NCBI GenBank assembly: GCA_902598305.1
Contig: CACKBL010000005.1
Location: 1-64,000 of the forward strand
DNA: 64,000 nucleotides
Direction: 5' to 3'
Source of the DNA: an uncultured Bacteroidota bacterium
GTDB taxonomy: Bacteria > Bacteroidota > Bacteroidia > Flavobacteriales > Flavobacteriaceae
Position numbers and translations under genes: made by a program. The notes beneath the pieces are model-generated. The model worked only from the letters and a program-made list of their open reading frames with translations. It made no database searches and was not told the origin of the DNA. Positions 53,170 through 61,967 of this stretch are shown here, one piece after another; the first letter of the stretch is position 1, and each line of letters starts with the position of its first letter.

Positions 53170-55293
53170 ATGGCTAAGAAAGAAAAAGATAAAAAAGAAA
53201 AACCTAAAAACGTTGGAATAAAAAAGAAAACTTCGTCAAAACCAACAAATTCATCTGCCAAAACAACTACTCAAAATAAAACTACTTCTGCTAAAAAGTC
53301 AGTTCCTACGTCAAAAAAAGAAACTAAACTAAAAAAAACAAAATCAGTTGCAGATAAAAAAGAATCGGTTAAAACTAAAAAAATAACTTCAAAAAAAGTA
53401 AATGATTCTGGAGAAGATAAATTAAAACCTACCTCTAAAACTAAAACAAAACCGAAACAAAAAAAAGAATCAGGATTAAATGAAAAAGCTCAGAAAGAAG
53501 TGATAAAAAAATCACCAAAACCTTCTGTTAAAAAATCAAAAATAGTAAAAGAAAAAACTGATGAAAAGCTTGCTGATTTCGATTGGCATCACTACGAAGA
53601 AGGTTTAGATGAAATTGACAATAAAAAAATTGAGGAATTTGAAAAACTAGTTTCAAAAAACTTCGTTGACACCACAGATGAGGATGTTATTGAAGGAGTC
53701 GTAGTACATATGACAGACAGAGAAGCTATAATAGATATTAATGCTAAATCTGAAGGAGTTATTTCTTTGAACGAATTCAGATACAACACTAATCTGAAAA
53801 TTGGTGATAAGGTTGAGGTAATAGTTGATATGAGAGAAGACAAAACGGGTCAATTAATCTTATCACACAGAAAAGCAAGAACTATAAAAGCATGGGAAAG
53901 AGTTAATAATGCACACGATAGTGGTGAAATAGTAAATGGTTACGTTAAATGTAGAACAAAAGGTGGAATGATAGTTGATGTTTTTGGAATAGAAGCTTTT
54001 CTCCCAGGTTCTCAAATTGATGTAAAACCAATAAGGGATTATGATCAATTTGTAGACAAAACAATGGAATTTAAAGTTGTTAAAATTAATCATGAATTTA
54101 AAAATGTGGTTGTTTCTCATAAAGCACTTATAGAAGCTGATATTGAAGAGCAAAAGAAAGAGATTATTGGCCAATTAGAAAAAGGTCAAGTTCTTGAAGG
54201 AACAGTTAAAAACATCACTTCGTATGGGGTTTTCATCGATCTTGGTGGTGTCGACGGTTTAATACACATTACCGATTTGTCTTGGAGCAGGATAATTCAC
54301 CCTAGTGAAATTTTGGAACTTGATCAAAAACTTAATGTTGTTATTTTAGATTTTGATGATAATAAATCTAGAATTCAATTAGGATTAAAACAACTCAGCG
54401 ACCATCCTTGGGATAAACTAGGAGACGATGTTAAGGAAGGATCAAAGGTTAAAGGAAAAGTAGTTGTGATTGCTGATTATGGAGCCTTTATTGAAATTGA
54501 AGATGGTGTTGAGGGTCTAGTTCACGTCTCGGAAATGTCTTGGTCAACTCATCTAAGGTCTGCTCAAGATTTTGTAAATGTTGGAGATGAGGTTGAAGCT
54601 CAAATTCTCACCATGGATAGAGAGTCAAGAAAAATGTCATTGGGAATTAAGCAATTAACTCAAGACCCTTGGACTGACATAACTTCTAAATATCCCGTTG
54701 GATCTAAACATAAAGGTATAGTTAGAAACTTCACAAACTTTGGGGTTTTTATTGAACTTGAAGAAGGAATTGATGGTTTGGTTTATATATCTGATTTGTC
54801 CTGGACGAAAAAAGTTAAACATCCTTCTGAAATTTTGACAGTGGGCGATACTATAGATGTAATTGTTATGGAATTAGATGTTGACGGAAGGAAGTTGAGT
54901 CTTGGACATAAACAAACAAAAGAAAATCCATGGGATAAGTATGAAAAAGAGTTTTCTGAAGGAACCGTACATAATGTTGAGTTATCAGAAATTGTGGATA
55001 AGGGAGCAACTATAGATTTTAATGAAAATATAACTGCTTTTGTCCCTTCAAGACACATGGAAAAAGAAGATGGTAGTAGATTAGGTCTAAAGGAAAAAGT
55101 TAAATTTAAGATTATTGAGTTTAATAAAGATTTCAAACGGGTAGTTGCATCTCATACTTTAACATATAGAAAAGACGATAGAAAAAGTAAAGCCAAAATT
55201 AAAAATCAAACCAACTCTGATTCAAATGAAAAAGCAACACTTGGAGATTTAGATGCTCTAGCAGATCTAAAAGAAAAAATGGAAAAAAAGTAA
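53170..55293 (+). CDS. rpsA: 30S ribosomal protein S1 with lysine-rich N-terminal tail
   Basis: Binds mRNA at the ribosome and helps start translation where Shine-Dalgarno pairing is absent (707 residues). Six S1 OB-fold repeats are visible from about residue 160 to 680, for example GTVKNITSYGVFIDLGGVDG and GKVVVIADYGAFIEIEDGVEG. Before the conserved FDWHHYEEG (from residue 137) lies a tail of 136 residues with 47 lysines and many Ser/Thr, like a histone H1 or AlgP tail. Bacteroidota S1 usually starts closer to this motif. The tail is in frame with no internal stop, and ATG at 53170 is the only good start after the leader. Confidence 0.95.
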   Translation: MAKKEKDKKEKPKNVGIKKKTSSKPTNSSAKTTTQNKTTSAKKSVPTSKKETKLKKTKSVADKKESVKTKKITSKKVNDSGEDKLKPTSKTKTKPKQKKESGLNEKAQKEVIKKSPKPSVKKSKIVKEKTDEKLADFDWHHYEEGLDEIDNKKIEEFEKLVSKNFVDTTDEDVIEGVVVHMTDREAIIDINAKSEGVISLNEFRYNTNLKIGDKVEVIVDMREDKTGQLILSHRKARTIKAWERVNNAHDSGEIVNGYVKCRTKGGMIVDVFGIEAFLPGSQIDVKPIRDYDQFVDKTMEFKVVKINHEFKNVVVSHKALIEADIEEQKKEIIGQLEKGQVLEGTVKNITSYGVFIDLGGVDGLIHITDLSWSRIIHPSEILELDQKLNVVILDFDDNKSRIQLGLKQLSDHPWDKLGDDVKEGSKVKGKVVVIADYGAFIEIEDGVEGLVHVSEMSWSTHLRSAQDFVNVGDEVEAQILTMDRESRKMSLGIKQLTQDPWTDITSKYPVGSKHKGIVRNFTNFGVFIELEEGIDGLVYISDLSWTKKVKHPSEILTVGDTIDVIVMELDVDGRKLSLGHKQTKENPWDKYEKEFSEGTVHNVELSEIVDKGATIDFNENITAFVPSRHMEKEDGSRLGLKEKVKFKIIEFNKDFKRVVASHTLTYRKDDRKSKAKIKNQTNSDSNEKATLGDLDALADLKEKMEKK

Positions 55294-55344
55294 TTATTTA
55301 AGTAATTTTACACATGATATATCGAAATTATATTTAATATATTC

Positions 55345-55905
55345 GTGAAACAAAAAAAACTTCTTGATAAATTTACTTTAGATGTATTATTAAATAGATT
55401 AAGTTGCGAATTAATTGAAAACCACTTTGATTTCCAAAATTCCGTTTTAATTGGGTTACAACCAAGAGGAATCTTTGTTCTCAGTAAGTTGGTTAAGAAA
55501 TTAAAGGACAAATATTTAATCCCTAATTTGAAATATGGAAAATTAGACACTACATTTTTCCGTGATGATTTTAGAAGTAAAAAGGAACAACCTAAAGCCA
55601 GTTTTTCTAATATAAATTTCGATATTGAAAACAAACGTGTAGTTTTAATTGATGATGTTTTGTATACTGGAAGGAGTATAAGAGCAGCTTTAATTGCTAT
55701 TGAGTCATATGGAAGACCTACAAAGATTGAATTATTAACATTAATTAATAGAAGGTTTACCAGACATCTTCCAATTCAACCTGACTATGTTGGTCTTAAT
55801 GTAGATACTCTGCAAAATGACAGAGTTAATGTTAATTTACAAGGATCAAATATTGAAGACGCTGTTTACATATTAAAGGATGATGATGAAACAAATTTCA
55901 GTTAA
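55345..55905 (+). CDS. pyrR: PyrR-like phosphoribosyltransferase
   Basis: A 186-residue type I PRT with SVLIGLQPRGIFVLSKL near 32-48, the PRPP loop RVVLIDDVLYTGRSIRAAL near 98-116 and the PyrR-type LLTLINRRFTRHLPIQPDYVG near 130-150. In Firmicutes PyrR regulates pyr mRNA and has uracil PRT activity. Here it overlaps pyrB by 26 bases, which supports PyrR. No antiterminator hairpin is visible in the 51-base gap after rpsA. GTG start. Confidence 0.9.
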   Translation: MKQKKLLDKFTLDVLLNRLSCELIENHFDFQNSVLIGLQPRGIFVLSKLVKKLKDKYLIPNLKYGKLDTTFFRDDFRSKKEQPKASFSNINFDIENKRVVLIDDVLYTGRSIRAALIAIESYGRPTKIELLTLINRRFTRHLPIQPDYVGLNVDTLQNDRVNVNLQGSNIEDAVYILKDDDETNFS

Positions 55906-56830
55906 TAACCTTTTAGGGATAAAGTATCTTTCCAGAGATGATATCAATTTAATTTTTGAAACGGCTGATAATTTTAAAGAAATTTTAAGACGGAAAATAA
56001 AAAAAGTTCCAACTCTTAAAGGTATTACTGTTGCTAACCTCTTCTTTGAAAATTCAACTAGGACAAAATTATCTTTTGAGTTAGCAGAAAAAAGATTAAG
56101 CGCTGACATAATAAACTTTACAAAAACAGGATCTTCAATTTCAAAAGGAGAGACACTTATAGATACTGTCAATAATATCCTAGCCATGAAAGTAGATATG
56201 ATAATTATAAGACATCCTAGTCCAGGTGCGGCTGAATTTTTGACTAGAAATACAAATTCATGTATAATTAACGCAGGAGATGGAACTCATGAACATCCCA
56301 CCCAAGGTTTACTGGACACATATTCAATAAATGAAAAACTTGGATCGGTAAACAACAAGAGAGTTCTTATTTTAGGTGACATTTTACATTCAAGAGTTGC
56401 ATTATCAAATATTTTTGCTCTAAAGCTTTTAGGTGCTAAAATAAAAGTTTGTGGTCCAAAAAGTTTGATTCCTAAATTCATTCAAAATCTTGATGTTAAA
56501 TATGAATCAAACCTTGAGAAAGGGCTTGTTTGGTGCGATGCAGTAAACATTTTGAGAGTACAAAATGAAAGAATGAATGAAACGTATTTTCCTTCTTTAC
56601 GAGAATATCATAATTTATATGGAATCAAATTGTCATCTATAAAAAATTTGAGAAAAGAAATTTTAATACTTCACCCTGGGCCCATTAATAGAGGGGTTGA
56701 AATTACATCCGAGGTGTTGGATAACAAAAAAACAATTGTTCTTGATCAAGTTGAAAACGGAGTTGCAATAAGAATGGCTGTCTTGTATCTTTTAGCTTCA
56801 AAGGCTAGTGGAATCAGTAATTATAATTAA
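55880..56830 (+). CDS. pyrB: Aspartate carbamoyltransferase catalytic subunit
   Basis: Joins carbamoyl phosphate and aspartate in pyrimidine synthesis (316 residues). Carbamoyl-phosphate site ENSTRTKLSFELAEKRL near 58-74, HPTQGLLDTYSI near 138-149 and LHPGPINRGVEI near 269-280 are all present. Three ATG codons in a row (55880, 55883, 55886) could start it, all inside pyrR. No regulatory pyrI is seen. Confidence 0.96.
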   Translation: MMMKQISVNNLLGIKYLSRDDINLIFETADNFKEILRRKIKKVPTLKGITVANLFFENSTRTKLSFELAEKRLSADIINFTKTGSSISKGETLIDTVNNILAMKVDMIIIRHPSPGAAEFLTRNTNSCIINAGDGTHEHPTQGLLDTYSINEKLGSVNNKRVLILGDILHSRVALSNIFALKLLGAKIKVCGPKSLIPKFIQNLDVKYESNLEKGLVWCDAVNILRVQNERMNETYFPSLREYHNLYGIKLSSIKNLRKEILILHPGPINRGVEITSEVLDNKKTIVLDQVENGVAIRMAVLYLLASKASGISNYN

Positions 56831-56879
56831 TAATTAATTTAAATATTAACACTTTTTATTTTAAAAAAGAAATCTAGTA

Positions 56880-57785
56880 ATGAAATTAACTATTCTTGGT
56901 TCAAGTGCTTCTACACCTAAAGTAAATAAGTATACAACATCTCAACTTTTAAAAATTAGAAATCACCACATTTTAATTGATTGTGGAGAAGGTATACAAA
57001 TGCAACTAAGGAAACTGAAAATTAATTTTTCTAAAATCAGTCACATTTTTATTTCTCATTTACATGGAGATCATTATTTTGGACTAATTGGGCTTATTTC
57101 AACATTTCGTCTTTTAGGAAGAGATTCTGATTTGAATATTTATGGACCTGAAGGTTTGCGAGAAGTAATTAATATGCAACTAAAACTATCATGTTCATGG
57201 TTAACCTACAAAGTTATTTTTCATACCCTAAAGAGTAAAAGTCAAAAAATAGTTTTAAACAATCAAGATTTTACAGTCAAAACAATCCCTTTAAATCATA
57301 GAATATATACCAATGGATTTTTGTTTGAAGAAAAATTTTATGAAAGAAATTTAAATAAATCTAAAATTAAAGAATACAAGTTAAAAGTAGACGATATAAA
57401 AAAAATTAAAAATGGTGGTGATTTCTTTCTTAAGGATGGAAAAAAAATAGAAAATTCTTTCTTTCTGAGAGCTCCAAAGAAGTCTAAACGATACGCATTT
57501 TGTAGTGATACAGCTTATTATTTGGATATAATTGAATTAATTTCGTCAGTTGATTGTCTTTATCACGAATCAACATTTCTTGACTCACATTCTGACCTAG
57601 CAAAAAAAACAAAACACAGTACTGCCTCTGATGCAGCAAAAATAGCTAGCGCCGCTAATGTTGGGAAATTAATATTAGGGCATTTTTCAAACAGATATAA
57701 AAATCAAGAAAAATTTCTTCTTGAAGCTAAAATTCATTTTAAAAATGTCGAATTAGCAATTGAAGGAACTGAATTTGATATTTAA
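56880..57785 (+). CDS. rnz: Ribonuclease Z
   Basis: An MBL-fold endonuclease that trims the 3' end of pre-tRNAs (301 residues). LTILGSSASTPK starts the fold; metal ligands are in FISHLHGDHYFGLIG (about 58-72, HxHxDH form), FCSDTAYY and the C-terminal LILGHFSNRYK (about 261-271). It follows pyrB by 49 AT-rich bases. Confidence 0.95.
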   Translation: MKLTILGSSASTPKVNKYTTSQLLKIRNHHILIDCGEGIQMQLRKLKINFSKISHIFISHLHGDHYFGLIGLISTFRLLGRDSDLNIYGPEGLREVINMQLKLSCSWLTYKVIFHTLKSKSQKIVLNNQDFTVKTIPLNHRIYTNGFLFEEKFYERNLNKSKIKEYKLKVDDIKKIKNGGDFFLKDGKKIENSFFLRAPKKSKRYAFCSDTAYYLDIIELISSVDCLYHESTFLDSHSDLAKKTKHSTASDAAKIASAANVGKLILGHFSNRYKNQEKFLLEAKIHFKNVELAIEGTEFDI

Positions 57786-57830
57786 TATTTGTAGATTATT
57801 ATATGTTTATTAGTAATTTTAAATATAACT

Positions 57831-58481
57831 ATGAGTCATAAGGGAGATTTAAGTAATTTTAGAAAATCATACGAAAAGGGATTAATTTCAGACGATTTTA
57901 AAAATTTTAATCCATTTTTTATTTTTGAGAATTGGTTTGAGGAAGCAAAACAAGATAAAAGCATTTTGGAACCAAATGCCATGACATTGTCAACTGTGAG
58001 TTTAGATTTCTCTCCGAAGTCTAGAATCGTTTTACTTAAAAAATTCAGCTCAATTGGTTTTACTTTTTTCACCAACTATGATAGTAACAAGGGTAAGTCA
58101 ATTTCAAACAATAACAATGTGTGTCTTAATTTTTATTGGCCATCCTTGGAAAAACAAATTATTATAAAAGGGAATGCAAGTAAAATATCTGAAAATGAAT
58201 CTGAAGATTATTTTAAATCTAGACCTTTTGGAAGTAAAATTGGAGCAATCGCTTCAAACCAAAGTGAAGTTATTGAGAATAGGGAGTTTCTCGAGAAAAA
58301 GTTTAGAGAAGCAAATAATTTATATAATAAAATCAATCCTCAAAGGCCAGAAAACTGGGGTGGATACTTAGTAAAACCCTTATTATTTGAATTTTGGCAA
58401 GGAAGAAAAAACAGATTACATGATCGTTTAGAATTTATTTATGAAGGAAATATTTGGAATGCTAACAGATTGTCCCCTTAG
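57831..58481 (+). CDS. pdxH: Pyridoxamine 5'-phosphate oxidase
   Basis: An FMN enzyme making pyridoxal phosphate (216 residues). FMN-binding SRIVLLKKFSSIGFTFFTNYDSNKGKS near 62-88, GAIASNQSEVI near 137-147 and the C-terminal ENWGGYLVKPLLFEFWQGRKNRLHDR near 177-202 are family motifs. Upstream TTTG, 22 bases, then TAATTTTA is a near-consensus promoter. It is 2 bases from sixA. Confidence 0.96.
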   Translation: MSHKGDLSNFRKSYEKGLISDDFKNFNPFFIFENWFEEAKQDKSILEPNAMTLSTVSLDFSPKSRIVLLKKFSSIGFTFFTNYDSNKGKSISNNNNVCLNFYWPSLEKQIIIKGNASKISENESEDYFKSRPFGSKIGAIASNQSEVIENREFLEKKFREANNLYNKINPQRPENWGGYLVKPLLFEFWQGRKNRLHDRLEFIYEGNIWNANRLSP

Positions 58482-58483
58482 TT

Positions 58484-58960
58484 ATGAAAAAATTACTCCT
58501 TTTACGTCACGCTAAATCTTCATGGCAATATCATGTTGAAGATTACGATAGACCTTTATCTGAAAAGGGCATAAAAGACATTAATAAGGTATCATTGAAA
58601 AATATTAATGTTTTTAAGAGATTTGAAATTATTTTGACAAGCCCAGCTAACAGAGCCCTTCATACCTCAATCATATTTAGTCGAAATGTCTTTGCTAAAT
58701 ACGAAAGATTAAGAGTGGTTGATGAATTATATTCGTTTAATTATAAAAATATAATCGATTATGTTTACAAGCTAGATAACGCACTTTCGAATGTCGTTTT
58801 AGTTGGACATAACCCTGCATTTTCAAATGCAGCGGAATACTTTTCTGAAAAACGTCCACCAGAATTAAAGACATCAGATTGGATAATGTTAGAATTTAGA
58901 CAAAATAACTGGTCAAAGGTTAGTAAAGGAATTTATACCTATGAATCAAAAAAAAGCTGA
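58484..58960 (+). CDS. sixA: SixA-like phosphohistidine phosphatase
   Basis: A 158-residue histidine-phosphatase-fold protein with LLLRHAKSSWQ near 5-15 (RHG-type motif; phosphorylated His about 9) and VVLVGHNPAFSNAAEYF near 106-122 with the second His. SixA removes phosphate from histidine in phosphorelay proteins in E. coli; here it lies before ppk1, overlapping it by 20 bases, so a role linked to polyphosphate is possible but only by position. Confidence 0.9.
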   Translation: MKKLLLLRHAKSSWQYHVEDYDRPLSEKGIKDINKVSLKNINVFKRFEIILTSPANRALHTSIIFSRNVFAKYERLRVVDELYSFNYKNIIDYVYKLDNALSNVVLVGHNPAFSNAAEYFSEKRPPELKTSDWIMLEFRQNNWSKVSKGIYTYESKKS

Positions 58961-61028
58961 AAATAAAAAATTTAATTTCGTCAACAGAGAGTTGAGTTGG
59001 TTAAATTTTAACGAAAGAGTTTTGGAAGAGGCATCTGATAAAACAGTCCCATTGATTGAGAGACTTCGATTTTTAGGTATTTTTTCCAATAATTTAGACG
59101 AATTTTTTCAAGTAAGATTTGCATCTGTCAAGAGAATAGCTCAGTCAGGCAAGTCTGGTAAAAAAGTTTTAGGAGGGATTGAAGCTAAAGAGTTACTAAA
59201 ATCGATAACAAACAAAGTAATAGAACTTCAGCAAAAAAGTAATACGATTTTAAATGATATTGAAAGAGAATTAAAGAAAGAAAATGTAGTATTTATTAAT
59301 GAGAAGCAAGTTAAAAATTATCAAATTCAATATTTAACAGATTACTTTTTAGAAAAAGTTAATCCATCTTTAGTTACTGTTATTTTAAAAGAGGAATATC
59401 AAGATTTTACAGACAACAAAACTTTTTTTGCAATTAAAATGGAATTGAATTCCAATAGAAATAATAGTTTATCTGAAAATAAAATTTATGCCTTTATAGA
59501 ACTACCAAAAAAATTAGATCGTTTCATTGTTTTACCAGTCGAAAAAAATGGCATGCAGTTTATAATGATGCTTGACGATCTAATAAGATTTCACTTCCAT
59601 TTGATTTTTAGCATGTTTGATTATAAGAAAATTGACGCACATATGTTCAAAATAACAAGAGATGGAGAATTAGATATTGAAGAAAATTTTGGTAAAAGTT
59701 ATGCTGAAAAAATAATGAATAGTGTAAGAGATAGAATTTTTGCAGATCCTGTCAGGCTCGTTCATGATAAAAATATTGACCCAGTCACTCTGGAAAAAGT
59801 TATGGGTAAGCTCGGAGTAAAATCAAAAAAAAGTCTAATTCCCGGAGGTCGCTACCATAGACGTGCTGATTATATGAAATTCCCAAGTTTAAATAGAAGT
59901 GATTTAATGTATCAAAAAACTATTCCTTTGTCTGTTAAAAATTTAGGATTAGAACAAAACATAATTCAAGCGGTTTCCAAAAAAGATTATTTGATTTATA
60001 CCCCTTACCACAGCTTTTCTTATTTAATAAAGTTCTTGAGGGAATCTGCACTCGACCCAAATGTTAAAACAATTAAAATAACTCTTTATAGACTGGCTAG
60101 ATATTCTCAAGTCGTAAGTTCTCTCATTAATGCTGTAAAAAATGGGAAAAAAGTGATTGTTTATGTGGAGTTACAAGCAAGATTCGACGAAGAAAATAAT
60201 ATAAATATCGCTGATAAACTTGAAAAATCAGGAGTCCAAATAATCATGGGTGTAAGAGGATTGAAAGTTCACTCAAAGATTTGTTTAGTCTTGAGGTATG
60301 AAAAAGATAAAATTAAAAAGTATGGTTTTGTAAGCACAGGTAATTTCAATGAGTATACTGCAAAAATATACACTGATTACACATTATTTACTTCAAATCA
60401 AAAAATATTAAAGGACGTATCTAAGGTTTTCGACTTTTTAGAAGTTAATTATGAATTTAAGAGGTATAAGCATTTAATTGTTTCTCCGCACTACACATAT
60501 CAAAAATTGATTGAATTGATTGATAACGAAATCCGAAACAAACTTATTGGTATAAAGTCAAAAATTAGACTGAAACTTAATAGTATTACAAATTATAAAA
60601 TAATATCAAAATTATATGAAGCCAGTAATGCAGGTGTTAAAATTGAAATGATTGTGAGAGGTGTATGTTGTCTAATTCCTGGGGTAAAGAATATGAGCGA
60701 AAATATTAAAGTCATCAGTGTAGTAGATAAATATTTAGAACATCCTAGAATCTATATTTTTGAAAATGCTGGTAAAACCAAAGTATATATATCATCTGCT
60801 GATTGGATGACTAGAAATTTTGAAAATAGGATAGAGGTTACTTGCCCTATATACGATACTGACCTTCAAAATCAAATTATAGATACCTTTAATATAAGCT
60901 GGAAAGACAACGTGAAAAGCAGACTAATAAATGAATTTAAATTAAGGAATATTCGAAAACAAAATATTGTGAAGACGAGATCTCAATTTGAGACTTATAA
61001 ATATTTTAAAAATCTGTCTTCCCAATGA
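58941..61028 (+). CDS. ppk1: Polyphosphate kinase 1
   Basis: Makes polyphosphate from ATP reversibly (695 residues). Starts NRELSWLNFNERVLEEA, has RYHRRADYMKFPS, the first catalytic His in LKVHSKICLVLRYE (about 444), GFVSTGNFNEYTAKIY and the second conserved region EHPRIYIFENAGKTKVYISSADWMTRN. Starts inside sixA and overlaps ppx by 4 bases, so synthesis and breakdown of polyphosphate are co-transcribed. Confidence 0.96.
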   Translation: MNQKKAENKKFNFVNRELSWLNFNERVLEEASDKTVPLIERLRFLGIFSNNLDEFFQVRFASVKRIAQSGKSGKKVLGGIEAKELLKSITNKVIELQQKSNTILNDIERELKKENVVFINEKQVKNYQIQYLTDYFLEKVNPSLVTVILKEEYQDFTDNKTFFAIKMELNSNRNNSLSENKIYAFIELPKKLDRFIVLPVEKNGMQFIMMLDDLIRFHFHLIFSMFDYKKIDAHMFKITRDGELDIEENFGKSYAEKIMNSVRDRIFADPVRLVHDKNIDPVTLEKVMGKLGVKSKKSLIPGGRYHRRADYMKFPSLNRSDLMYQKTIPLSVKNLGLEQNIIQAVSKKDYLIYTPYHSFSYLIKFLRESALDPNVKTIKITLYRLARYSQVVSSLINAVKNGKKVIVYVELQARFDEENNINIADKLEKSGVQIIMGVRGLKVHSKICLVLRYEKDKIKKYGFVSTGNFNEYTAKIYTDYTLFTSNQKILKDVSKVFDFLEVNYEFKRYKHLIVSPHYTYQKLIELIDNEIRNKLIGIKSKIRLKLNSITNYKIISKLYEASNAGVKIEMIVRGVCCLIPGVKNMSENIKVISVVDKYLEHPRIYIFENAGKTKVYISSADWMTRNFENRIEVTCPIYDTDLQNQIIDTFNISWKDNVKSRLINEFKLRNIRKQNIVKTRSQFETYKYFKNLSSQ

Positions 61029-61927
61029 AAATAGAAAAATTTGCTGCAATTGATATAGGTTCAAATGCAATAAGACTTCTCATTTCAAACGTCATAATTA
61101 AAAAGGGATTTCCAATAAAATTTATTAAAAGTTCAATTGTGAGGGTCCCTATAAGACTTGGTCAAGAATCATTTACAATTGGTGAAATTTCATCAAAAAA
61201 TAAAAAAAAAATAATTCAAACAATAAGGGCTTTTAAACATATTATTAAAGTGAATGAAGTTAAAAGCTCGCTTGCTTTCGCAACTTCTGCATTAAGAGAA
61301 GCAAATAATTCAAAGGAGATAATTCAGGAAGTAAAAAAGAAAACAAAAATAAAAATTGAAATTATTGATGGTAGAAAAGAGGCTAAAATAATTTCATTAA
61401 ATAATATTTTTGAATTTTTAAATAAAAATAGAACGTTTATATATGTTGACGTTGGCGGAGGGAGTACGGAATTTTCAATTATATTAAATGGAAAAAGAAA
61501 AAAATCTAAATCTTTCAAGATTGGAACAGTAAGAATGATTAATAAAATAACTAGTGAAGATGTTTGGGATCAAATTCGTATTTGGATTAAGTCTAATATA
61601 AATATAGGTCAACAAAGCAAAATTGCTCTGATTGGCTCCGGTGGTAATATAAATAAAATATTCAAAATTGCTGGAGTTAAAGATTCTAGACCACTAACTC
61701 TAATAAAGCTTAACTCTATATATAATTCTTTGGTAAAAATGAGCTATGAAGAAAGAATAATTAATTTTGATTTAAACCCAGATAGATCCGATGTAATTAT
61801 CCCGGCGGCTGAAATATTTTTAAAAACACTTGAATGGTCGGGTTCCTCTGAAATTTATGTACCAAAAGTGGGGCTAGCGGATGGGATGGTAAGGCTATTA
61901 TACAAGAAACACGAAAACAAAGGATAA
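61025..61927 (+). CDS. ppx: Exopolyphosphatase / pppGpp phosphatase family
   Basis: A 300-residue ASKHA-fold phosphatase with FAAIDIGSNAIRLLISNV near 5-22, LAFATSALREANNS near 82-95 and YVDVGGGSTEFSI near 139-151. Only the two catalytic domains are present; the C-terminal HD-like domain of E. coli Ppx (513 residues) is missing, as in short GppA/Ppx enzymes. Pairing with ppk1 favours polyphosphate as the substrate. It converges with dnaX across 40 bases. Confidence 0.93.
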   Translation: MKIEKFAAIDIGSNAIRLLISNVIIKKGFPIKFIKSSIVRVPIRLGQESFTIGEISSKNKKKIIQTIRAFKHIIKVNEVKSSLAFATSALREANNSKEIIQEVKKKTKIKIEIIDGRKEAKIISLNNIFEFLNKNRTFIYVDVGGGSTEFSIILNGKRKKSKSFKIGTVRMINKITSEDVWDQIRIWIKSNINIGQQSKIALIGSGGNINKIFKIAGVKDSRPLTLIKLNSIYNSLVKMSYEERIINFDLNPDRSDVIIPAAEIFLKTLEWSGSSEIYVPKVGLADGMVRLLYKKHENKG

Positions 61928-61967
61928 ATCTTTTATTTCACAAACTAATTGTTTGATATTAAGGGTT

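Noticed and set aside
53170-53577. A separate histone-like gene before rpsA
   Set aside because: The lysine-rich segment is in frame with the S1 domains, with no stop or internal start signal between them.
55294-55344. A PyrR-type attenuator before pyrR
   Set aside because: No terminator/antiterminator hairpin pair is visible in the 51 bases.
61941-61955. CAAAC-TAATT-GTTTG as a bidirectional terminator between ppx and dnaX
   Set aside because: Only a 5-bp A/T-rich stem with no following T-run on either strand.
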